The notes beneath the pieces are model-generated. The model did no database searches. It was not told where the DNA came from and saw nothing but the letters and a program-made list of their open reading frames with translations. 47,548 nt of DNA from JBBDJB01 sp040880125 (lineage in GTDB: Bacteria; Planctomycetota; Planctomycetia; Pirellulales; JBBDJB01), in contig JBBDJB010000011.1 of assembly GCA_040880125.1 (NCBI GenBank), positions 1 through 47,548 of the forward strand, read 5' to 3'. Below, one piece after another: positions 25,315 through 33,003 of the stretch. Position numbers and translations under genes: made by a program. Position 1 is the first letter of the stretch. Every line of letters begins with the position of its first letter.

Positions 25315-26754
25315 CTACTGGCTCGTCCGATAGCCGCCGGCATTCAACTCCGCCAGTCGCTGCAGCAGCTGGCTGTTTCGGCCGACGGCGATGGTGTGAA
25401 TGCTGATGCGCCGGAAGAGATTCTCCTCAGTGATGATCCGTACGATCTCGCTCTTGTCAGAGACGCGACCGGCGGTGGGCAGCCCGTCGGAGAGCAGATA
25501 GATCGCCTCCAGTTTCGGATCGCTCCCGATCGCCGCCACCAGGCTGTCGAAGATGTTCGTGCCGCGTCCGTTTTGCATCACCAGCACCGCCCGGGCAGCT
25601 TTCTGTTTATTCTCCGGAACGGCCGGCACGGAGAAAGGATTCCACGGCTGTACCTCGCGGTCAAAGGCCACAATGTTGAAGGCCGCATCGGGTGGTAGTC
25701 CGCCGATCGCCCTGACCAGTTCCTTCTTGGCACGGTCGAGCCGCGTCTCCAGGGGACTGACGAGCTCGCGCATTGTGCTGGAGATATCGACAACGAACAC
25801 GACTCGCTTGGCGTAGACGCCGTGTGCGTAAAACGACGGCACCGGATAATCCCAGGCGTAGCGCTGCGGCGTCGGATGTTGCGAGGCGGGATAGTTGTAG
25901 CTCGCGCGGTTAGCGGACCACCACTTGGCCCATCCAAGTGCATTTCCACCGATTGGTTGTCCGCTGATCCGGGTGAGGTGATCGACCACGGCCAGCTTCA
26001 GTTGCCCATCCAGCCGGGGCAGGCTGCGCACCAGAAAGTCGACCGCCTCGGATGAATCCTGCCGCGAGATCGCCTGGAGCGCGCTGGCGCGAAAGCCGTG
26101 GCTTTGCATGAACTCCGGCCGCTCTGCCAGGGCGACCAAAGCCACGGTTGTCTCGGGGCTCGGAAACTGGCCGAGGATATCAGCGCTGAGCATCACCAGC
26201 CGAAAGTCGCTGGCCTCCAGCAGCCGCATGGCGGCCTGGGCGCTGGCGGCGTCCTCGAACTCGCGCAGCCCTGCCAGAATCGCCACGGAAAGCGCGGTGG
26301 CCGGCTTGTCCACTTCCTGCAACTCGAGCCAACGCAGCAGGGCCGCACGCACCTGCGCACGCTCGACACTGGCCAGCAGCCGGACCATGGCGACCGTGCT
26401 GTCGCCGACGCTGCCGGTATCGATCGCGTGCTGGACCGCCTCGATCAACAGCTCCGGCACGTCCGGATGATCGGCGAATACGCCGTGCAGGTCCTCCAGC
26501 GCCTTGCTGCGTGCCGGTTCCCTTTCATGCAGCAGCCGCGCCCTAAAATTTTCGGGGTCAAAGCGCGCCCAGCGGCGCAGCGTGGTCTGGGCAATGTCGG
26601 CCTCGTTGACGACCGGCGCTTCGGGTGACGCATCACGTTGGGCGTCCGATGCGGCTCGGCGGGAAACGAGCTCTTCTTGCCACGCAAGTGCCGGCGCACC
26701 GGAACACGCCAGCGACACCGCCAACATCAACAGTAACCGGGGGAGCCATACCAT
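25315..26754 (-). CDS. Secreted HEAT-like and von Willebrand factor A protein
   Basis: 479 residues from ATG at 26754, chosen for CAGGAGAG upstream and the signal peptide VWLPRLLLMLAVSLACSGAPALA. The middle (about 60-260) is helical and repeat-like (DVPELLIEAVQHAIDTGSVG, LRWLELQEVDKPATAL), consistent with HEAT-type repeats. The C-terminal VWA domain (about 310-470) begins RVVFVVDISSTMRELVSPL. The MIDAS reads DISST, with Thr at the last position of DxSxS; IYLLSDGLPTAG supplies the later acidic motif. It is probably a periplasmic scaffold or complex-assembly protein. It is separate from, but resembles in plan, the VIT-VWA protein at 11789. Confidence 0.88.
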   Translation of the reverse strand: MVWLPRLLLMLAVSLACSGAPALAWQEELVSRRAASDAQRDASPEAPVVNEADIAQTTLRRWARFDPENFRARLLHEREPARSKALEDLHGVFADHPDVPELLIEAVQHAIDTGSVGDSTVAMVRLLASVERAQVRAALLRWLELQEVDKPATALSVAILAGLREFEDAASAQAAMRLLEASDFRLVMLSADILGQFPSPETTVALVALAERPEFMQSHGFRASALQAISRQDSSEAVDFLVRSLPRLDGQLKLAVVDHLTRISGQPIGGNALGWAKWWSANRASYNYPASQHPTPQRYAWDYPVPSFYAHGVYAKRVVFVVDISSTMRELVSPLETRLDRAKKELVRAIGGLPPDAAFNIVAFDREVQPWNPFSVPAVPENKQKAARAVLVMQNGRGTNIFDSLVAAIGSDPKLEAIYLLSDGLPTAGRVSDKSEIVRIITEENLFRRISIHTIAVGRNSQLLQRLAELNAGGYRTSQ

Positions 26755-26987
26755 GACCGTCTCTCCTGTTGGATAGGTCAGGGAATTGCCGTCCGCTGCC
26801 GGCATTCGATACACAAAGGTACACGCTTGCTCACGGCGTCAGTCTACCACAGGTCGAGCGGCCCGGGGAGAAGAATCAGCTCTCCAGCGGAGCTCACGCC
26901 GGTCCGTAGACTGGACGAGCGCCGCGCTGCCCGGCCCAAACGAGATTACGTGGAGCGACTGATGCAACCTGCGCATCCTCCGGCGGA

Positions 26988-28481
26988 CTACAAGCACCGC
27001 ATGAACGCCACCAGGGCCTGCTTCTCCTCGCCGCTCAGATCCAACTGCAGCACGAGGTTGAAGAACTCGACCGTGTCGTCCAGCGTCATCAGCCGACCGT
27101 CGTGGTGGTACGGCGGGGAATCCTTAACACCGCGAAGCGTGAAGGTCTTGATCGGCCCGTCTTCCAGGTTGTACTGCCCGTTGATCATCGCGGCCGTGTA
27201 GAACCGCTCCAGCCCGAGGTCGTGCATCTTGTCGTCGAGATAGAACGGCGCCGGGTGGCATTCGGCGCAGCGGGCCTTGCCGAAGAACAGCTCCTCGCCA
27301 AGCTTCTCCACTTCGGTGGCTTTCTCCGGAATTAGCCGGCCGAATTCGTCGAGCTTCGGCGTCGGGGGAAAGTCGAGCATGTTCTGCATCTGCGCCATCA
27401 TCGCCACCTGGTCGGAGCGGTCGGGCAGGTGAACGCCTTTCTTGGCGGCTGTCACGTGATCGCCGTCGAAGTAGGCGGTCCGCTGCTCGAACTCGGTGAA
27501 ATCTTCGACCGATCGCAACGAGCGCTTCGACCCGTGAATCTGCTGGTTGAACATCCCGCGGAGGCTGACGGTGTCGAGTCGGAAACGGGCTTCCTGGGGA
27601 CGGGTATCCGGGTTCAGGTGAAACGCCGCGTTGGTGTGGCCGTTGGTGTGGCAGTCCAGGCAGGTCACGCCCAAGCTCGCCTCGGCGACCTTGCGATCCT
27701 CGGTCTGGTTGAACTGCTGCTGTGGGAAGGGCGTCAACAAAAGCCGCATCCCTTCCATCTGCACCGGCGTGACCTTGCCCTTGAGCAGTTCGTAGTAGTT
27801 CTTGATGCTCAGCACCTCGCCCTGCGACACGTCTCCCAAATCGGGTCGGCTGGTCAAGAAGATCGGCGGCGGAAACTCGGGCGTCAGGTGGTCGGGCAGG
27901 TCGAATTCGATGTCGAACCGCTTCAGATCGCGCTGTTCCAGCTCCTTGATCTTGTCGATCTGGTTTTGCGGAAAGACCTGACCGCCGGCGGCGTGTTTGG
28001 TGTGCGGAAGCGGTCGGAAGCCCATGGGGAAGACGTCTTGCTCGCGAACCTCCTCGGGCGACATCTCTGAAAGCTGCTCCCAGGTGACGTCGCCGCGCAA
28101 CTTCACGCGGACGCTCTGCTGCACCGGCTTGCGCCCGGCCGACATCATCACGTCGGACGGCTGATCGCTCATATCGTAACGCCGGTCGAACAGTGCCTGT
28201 TGCTGCTGCATCACCTCGTCTTTCTGCCCAGCGTCGCGGTTCATGATCGTTTCGAAGTCTTCGTCGATCACGACGGGCATATACGTCTGCTCCGGAAGCG
28301 ACGGAGCATCTGCGGCTTGGTTCGCACTTTGCTCAGATGCCGGTCGTTGTCGCGGTGATTGTGGCTGTTGCGATTGAGATGAGCTGCGCGGTGTGTTTTG
28401 ACCCACGGCCGAGACGGCCAACAAAAGCGCGCCAACGATTCCAAAAGCCGCGCTGTGCCGGACCACCTGTTGGACATGCAT
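26988..28481 (-). CDS. Di-haem cytochrome c peroxidase-like protein
   Basis: 497 residues from ATG at 28481, with GGGAGG 5 bases upstream; the frame runs on to 28625 without a signal. Signal peptide HSAAFGIVGALLLAVSAVGQ. A Gln/Ser-rich linker follows. Two c-type haem sites are present: CLDCH (274-278) and CAECH (405-409). The C-terminal KTFTLRGVKDSPPYHHDGRLMTLDDTVEFFN is the typical ending of the cytochrome c peroxidase/MauG-like superfamily. The spacing of the haems and the long N-terminal extension are larger than in simple peroxidases. Periplasmic electron transfer or peroxide reduction is likely; the partner is unknown. Confidence 0.88.
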   Translation of the reverse strand: MHVQQVVRHSAAFGIVGALLLAVSAVGQNTPRSSSQSQQPQSPRQRPASEQSANQAADAPSLPEQTYMPVVIDEDFETIMNRDAGQKDEVMQQQQALFDRRYDMSDQPSDVMMSAGRKPVQQSVRVKLRGDVTWEQLSEMSPEEVREQDVFPMGFRPLPHTKHAAGGQVFPQNQIDKIKELEQRDLKRFDIEFDLPDHLTPEFPPPIFLTSRPDLGDVSQGEVLSIKNYYELLKGKVTPVQMEGMRLLLTPFPQQQFNQTEDRKVAEASLGVTCLDCHTNGHTNAAFHLNPDTRPQEARFRLDTVSLRGMFNQQIHGSKRSLRSVEDFTEFEQRTAYFDGDHVTAAKKGVHLPDRSDQVAMMAQMQNMLDFPPTPKLDEFGRLIPEKATEVEKLGEELFFGKARCAECHPAPFYLDDKMHDLGLERFYTAAMINGQYNLEDGPIKTFTLRGVKDSPPYHHDGRLMTLDDTVEFFNLVLQLDLSGEEKQALVAFMRCL

Positions 28482-28762
28482 TGGTGCCTCCCATGTTTTG
28501 CGAATTCCACGCGGATCGCGACGGCCTACATCGACGTGCCGCACGACGTTGCCACTCGTGGGAGCAACTGCCATGCCGACCGCTTCAACCGCCGCAAGAA
28601 GAACGCCCCGGCTGGGGTGCGCCACGATCGCTTGAGAATTCGATCAAGAAGTTGCCCCGAGGCGCAAAGAAATCGCCCAATTCAAGCGCAGCGACCGATG
28701 ACCGCCACGGCCTGTTGCCATAGGTGTGCGACGTATCGTCGCACTTTGGCTCCCGCCCCCTT

Positions 28763-30118
28763 TTAGGCCAGCACGCCCGGCAAGGGGCCGGTGCTATCGG
28801 CGAAGCGCTCCACCGGCGTGCCAAATGCTTCCAGCAACGAGACGTACAGATTCGCCAGCGGCGTGTCCTTGCCGAAGCTCAGATGCTGGCCGGTGGCGAG
28901 CCGTCCGCCGGCGCGTCCGCCGATGACAATCGGCAAGTTGTGCGGATTGTGGCTGTTGCCGTCCCGCAGGCCGGAGCCGAACATCACCATCGAGTTGTCC
29001 AGCACCGTGCCGTCGCCCTCTTTCATCTCGCCGAGCTTATTGAGCAGATAAGCGAACTGCTCGACGTGCCATCGGGAGATCAACTGGTACTGCCGCAGCT
29101 TGTCTTCTTCCTTCTGATGGTGGGAGATCGAGTGATGGCCGCCCTTGACGCCGTCGAGGAAGGAGAAGTTCTCATTGCTCACGGAGTTGCCGAACATGAA
29201 CGTCGACACCCGCGTGGTGTCCGACTGGAAGGCCAGGGCGATCATGTCGAGCATCAGCCGGACGTGCTCGGCGAAGTCGCGCGGGATGTCGGCCGGCGGC
29301 TTCTTCTCCGGATCGAGCGGCACGCGCGGCTGCCACGCGGCCTGTCCCGAGTTTGTCGCCCGCTCGAGCCGTTCCTCGAGCGAACGGACCGCCTGCAGAT
29401 ATTCGTCGACCCGTTGCCGGTCCGCCACACCCAGCCGCCCCCGGAGTTGCTTGGCGTCGTCCAATACGCTGTCCAACAGCAAGCGGTCGCGCTGCGCGGC
29501 ATCCGTGTGCGGCTGACCGGCGCGGAATAGCCGCTCGAAGACCAGCCGTGGGTTGATCTCCCGCGCCAGCGGATTGGTCGGCCCGCTCCAGGAGATGTGC
29601 GAGCCGTAGACGCGCGTGTAGCCGACATTCGTGTCCACGCCGGTAGAGACCGGCGCGGTGCCAAGCTCGAGCGAGGGAAGCGGCGTCGGCGCGCCCGATT
29701 GCTTCACCGCCAACTGGTCCATCGAGACGCCGTTACAGTTCAGGTCGATGCCCAGCGTCTTGTTGATCGTGGTGCAGGTCAGAAACCCGGAGGTCTTGAC
29801 GTAGTGGCCGTCGCCGAAGTCGCTCCCCTGGTTCCACAGGTTGGAGAGCACGAGCAGCTTGTCCTTCACGCTCGACAGCGGCTCGAGCGTGGGCGAGAGC
29901 TCGAAGTCGCGCCCCTCTTTCTCAGGCGTCCATGAGTCGGCATGTACGCCGTTGGGCATGAACATCACCGCCATACGGACCGGCGGCTGCGATGCCGTGT
30001 CCGGAGCGGCGGCGCGCGCTGGAGCCGGGCCCATCGCCTCCAACCAGGGAAGCGCCAAGGCCGCGCCTGCGCCGCGGAGAACGGTCCGTCGCGAAATCGG
30101 AAAGCCGGGTTCGGTCAT
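28763..30118 (-). CDS. DUF1552 domain protein, Tat-exported
   Basis: 451 residues. A twin-arginine signal SRRTVLRGAGAALALPWLEAM (about 9-29) precedes the DUF1552 domain, recognised by VRMAVMFMPNGVHADSW, LSNLWNQGSDFGDGH and VMFGSGLRDGNSHNPHNLPIVIGG, which match the sulfatase-like planctomycete/verrucomicrobial family. Its start overlaps the stop of the DUF1592 gene by four bases (ATGA), and this pair recurs as a unit across planctomycetes. The enzymatic role is not established. The pairing with a c-type haem partner suggests a shared periplasmic redox or hydrolytic pathway (inference). Confidence 0.93.
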   Translation of the reverse strand: MTEPGFPISRRTVLRGAGAALALPWLEAMGPAPARAAAPDTASQPPVRMAVMFMPNGVHADSWTPEKEGRDFELSPTLEPLSSVKDKLLVLSNLWNQGSDFGDGHYVKTSGFLTCTTINKTLGIDLNCNGVSMDQLAVKQSGAPTPLPSLELGTAPVSTGVDTNVGYTRVYGSHISWSGPTNPLAREINPRLVFERLFRAGQPHTDAAQRDRLLLDSVLDDAKQLRGRLGVADRQRVDEYLQAVRSLEERLERATNSGQAAWQPRVPLDPEKKPPADIPRDFAEHVRLMLDMIALAFQSDTTRVSTFMFGNSVSNENFSFLDGVKGGHHSISHHQKEEDKLRQYQLISRWHVEQFAYLLNKLGEMKEGDGTVLDNSMVMFGSGLRDGNSHNPHNLPIVIGGRAGGRLATGQHLSFGKDTPLANLYVSLLEAFGTPVERFADSTGPLPGVLA

Positions 30119-32130
30119 GGCGAGACCTCCTGACGCGTTGGGTGAGTATGTGCCACCGCGGAGTCGGGGTCCGTGCCGGGCTTGTACCGAAACGGCACGC
30201 TTTTGACGATTCCGAGGATCAGCGTATGCGAGGCGTAGTCGTTCTGTTTCAGTTCATCGACGATATTGTCGACCGTGCAGTAGTCTTCGTTGGTCAACCC
30301 CCGGCCCAGCGCGTATCCTAGCACCTTGGCCGTGAGGTTGCGAACAACCTGGTCCTTCCGCGCAAGCAGCACCTGCTTGAGACCTTCGGGGCCCTCGAAC
30401 GTGGTGCCGTCAGGCAGTTCGCCGCGGCTATCGATCGGCTGGTCGTCGACCTCGGTGCGCCATCGACCAAGCACGTCGTAGTTCTCCAGGCCAAAGCCCA
30501 AGGGATCGATCCGGCTATGGCACGACGCGCAGGTCGGGTTGCTGCGGTGCTGCTCCAACCGCTCGCGGAGTGACTGGGGATCGAGCCCTTCGTGATCTTC
30601 TTCCAGCTCCGGCACGTCGGGTGGCGGCGGCGGCGGTGGCGTGCCAAGGATCGTCTCCAGCACCCACTTCCCCCGCAGCACGGGACTGGTGCGGTGCGGA
30701 TACGAAGAGACCGCCAGCACGCCGGCCATCCCCAATAGACCACCGCGATTACTGTCTTCGGGCAGTTCCGCGCGACTCGGTTGCTCGCGAAATTCTCCGC
30801 GGATTCGATAGTGCCGCGCGAGCCGGCGATTGGCATAGGTGAAGTCGGAGTCGAGCAAGTTCAGCAGTGAAAGGTTCTCGGTCACGATCTCCTGAAAAAA
30901 CAGCACCGGCTCGTACTTCATGCCGCCTTCCAGTTCGGAGTCGTAACGGCCCACCGACTCGTCCGGCTTAAAGCCGCGGCCCAACTCGCGCGTGCCGAGC
31001 CACTGTTCAATGAAGCTCTGCGCGAACTGGCGAACTTTCTCTTCGTTGTCATTGCCGCGCCGGCGGCGCCGGCGGCCGCGGTCCTCGTCGCTCTCGCTCT
31101 CGCCGCCGAGCATCCGAATCACCTGCTGCTGGAGCACTTCCTCGTCCTGCAGCTTTCCCTGCTCGGCCACGCGGAACAGCTCGTCGTCCGGCATGGTTCC
31201 CCACAGAAAATAGGAGAGTCGCGATGCCAGTTCAAAGTCGCCGACCAGCCGTTGCTGCGAGTCGGGATTCGGCGCCTCAATACGAAACAGAAAGTGCGGC
31301 GAGATCAGCACGGCCTCCAGTGCGAACTGCATGGCCACGTCGTACGACTGATCCCGCTCGTAAGCATTGCGGAACAGCGCCAGGTAGGGATCGAGCTCGC
31401 CTTCATCCACGGGGCGGCGGAACGCCCGGGGTAGGAACTCATCGAGCACATCGCGGGCGGCTTCTTCGGGCGTGGTATCTTCGTCCGGCTCGGCCGTAAG
31501 GAAGCGGCGGCGCGCGCGGGGATCGGAGAATGCATAGCCGAGCGCCGACCGGGCGGCTTCGAGATACTTCTCCGCGTGGATCGGCGAGATGAACAGCGTC
31601 TCGGCCGCGTTGTCAAAGCCTTCGCCGCCGGCGCCGTCGACCGGCAGCCCCTGGCCGGCGTCGACGTGAATGTCGAGCAGCTCGCGGATCGTCGCTCCGT
31701 ACTCGCTGCGATTCAATCGCCGCAGCGGCGCGGGACCGGGCGAGATGCCGTCGTCGCAGGCGGCCTGGCGGAGCGTCGTCTCGATCCAGTCCGCGGCGGC
31801 GACCCGCAACTCCGTCGTGGGCGTCGATTCCGCTTCAAGCGGCGGCATCTCGCCGTTGCGCACCCGGGTGAGGATCTTGTTCCAGGTTTCCGGTTCGGCG
31901 ACGATCTTTTCGAGGGAGGTAAACTCCGCCAGATCGAGCTCCGCCTCGGCGACGATGCCCTGGTGGCAATCGAGACAGTACTGCGTGAGAAACTCGGGCG
32001 CGTCGAAGGCCTCGGCGGCGGATACGGCTGGAGCTTCCGGCTCGGGCGGCCGGCCCGGCTCGTCGGCGCGCAGCGAGGCCGCAGTCAGTGACAGCACGGT
32101 CAGCAGATAGACGGATCGAGAGCGCAACAT
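30115..32130 (-). CDS. DUF1592/DUF1588 family exported protein with c-type haem motifs
   Basis: 671 residues from ATG at 32130 (MLRSRSVYLLTVLSLTAASLRA, signal peptide); the frame upstream to 32346 has no family-like sequence. Near the N-terminus CLDCH (52-56) is a cytochrome-c-type haem site. The order then follows the usual DUF1587, DUF1595, DUF1592, DUF1588 and DUF1585 series, with RLNRSEYGATIRELLDI, SRLSYFLWGTMPDDELF and CASCHSRIDPLGFGLENYD, a second CxxCH, near the C-terminus. It contains an Arg-rich insert (RGRRRRRRGNDNEE). Genome surveys find these proteins paired with DUF1552; function is unproven. First gene of the pair. Confidence 0.93.
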   Translation of the reverse strand: MLRSRSVYLLTVLSLTAASLRADEPGRPPEPEAPAVSAAEAFDAPEFLTQYCLDCHQGIVAEAELDLAEFTSLEKIVAEPETWNKILTRVRNGEMPPLEAESTPTTELRVAAADWIETTLRQAACDDGISPGPAPLRRLNRSEYGATIRELLDIHVDAGQGLPVDGAGGEGFDNAAETLFISPIHAEKYLEAARSALGYAFSDPRARRRFLTAEPDEDTTPEEAARDVLDEFLPRAFRRPVDEGELDPYLALFRNAYERDQSYDVAMQFALEAVLISPHFLFRIEAPNPDSQQRLVGDFELASRLSYFLWGTMPDDELFRVAEQGKLQDEEVLQQQVIRMLGGESESDEDRGRRRRRRGNDNEEKVRQFAQSFIEQWLGTRELGRGFKPDESVGRYDSELEGGMKYEPVLFFQEIVTENLSLLNLLDSDFTYANRRLARHYRIRGEFREQPSRAELPEDSNRGGLLGMAGVLAVSSYPHRTSPVLRGKWVLETILGTPPPPPPPDVPELEEDHEGLDPQSLRERLEQHRSNPTCASCHSRIDPLGFGLENYDVLGRWRTEVDDQPIDSRGELPDGTTFEGPEGLKQVLLARKDQVVRNLTAKVLGYALGRGLTNEDYCTVDNIVDELKQNDYASHTLILGIVKSVPFRYKPGTDPDSAVAHTHPTRQEVSP

Positions 32131-32406
32131 CGTCAATTTAACACCGCTAGGAGGGCAAAGTTGTGCGGGGGGAGGGTCGCCTCTCAGGGTAACAGAACGG
32201 GGCGGAATCGCCAAATATCCTCTCCACGCCCAGCACCAGCTCCAACTCCTGTGCCATCCACAACTTACGATCCAAGTAGGGTCCACGGTGCGGACCATCG
32301 CTTTGTTAGGTGTTTTCAACCTCTCGTCGCAGCCGACGGGTGCCACTTTTGCAACGCGCCTTTAAGGGGGGCCCCATGTTTCGTTGAAAAAGGTTCCTCC
32401 CCCGTG

Positions 32407-32418
32407 CTTGTATACAAG
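32407..32418. promoter_or_regulatory. CTTGTATACAAG palindrome, possible operator
   Basis: Perfect 12-bp palindrome. The core TTGTATACAA is of the type bound by some GntR-family regulators. It lies about 590 bases before the kinase gene and about 280 bases before the DUF1592 start, and no GntR gene is in the window, so the role is only a suggestion. Confidence 0.25.
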
Positions 32419-32745
32419 TGCGAACTGCTGGAGTTTTGCAACGGCCCGTTTTGAATTGTGTTGAAAAAGTCAGGCCGTCTGCGTCAGGTGCCGCACCTCA
32501 CTTTTGAACCCTGCACGATGGTCCAATTCGTTGCCTCTTTAGTGTTAAAACACTGAATTTCAACCGCTGGAAAGGTCTGATGGAATCGCGCCCGCTAAAT
32601 CGCCAGGGTTCCGGGAAATGCGGTAATCACTGGAAACCTGGGATATCCGCGGGCCACCCCCTACAGACTACTTCCAGCGAATTATACCGATCGCCCGAAT
32701 TATTTCAACCATTTTTTTGAGTCTCGCCTGCGAAACGCCTGTAAA

Positions 32746-32764
32746 ACGGTGTCCGACACCGTTA
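32746..32764. repeat. 19-bp perfect inverted repeat
   Basis: AACGGTGTC-C-GACACCGTT, single copy in this window, in the intergenic region upstream of the kinase gene. Confidence 0.75.
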
Positions 32765-33003
32765 ACTATTGCCGGCGGCTCGGGTGGGTAGAATTGCACA
32801 GCTCGCGGAGCGAGTCACGCCCGCGACAGCATCACGGGTGTTCTCGCCGCGGCGGCCATCAAGCGAGCGATGTCGAGCGATCTAACGCGAACCGTCGTCG
32901 CTCCCCTTTCCCAACCCGCTGGACACTGTAGTACCATAACGGCTCGCGAGCGCTGACCCGCCGAAGTTCGGCGAGGCGGGCCGCACGACACCTGGGCCAC
33001 GGC

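Larger units (their letters stand above)
32131..33003. other. Long intergenic region with inverted-repeat debris
   Basis: About 870 bases, more A/T-rich than neighbouring genes, between divergent genes. No gene is supported. It holds two units with TTTTGCAAC and GTTGAAAAAG ends (32347-32393 and 32434-32469), which read as inverted ends, a CTTGTATACAAG palindrome (32407-32418) and an AACGGTGTC-C-GACACCGTT hairpin (32746-32764). Confidence 0.6.
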
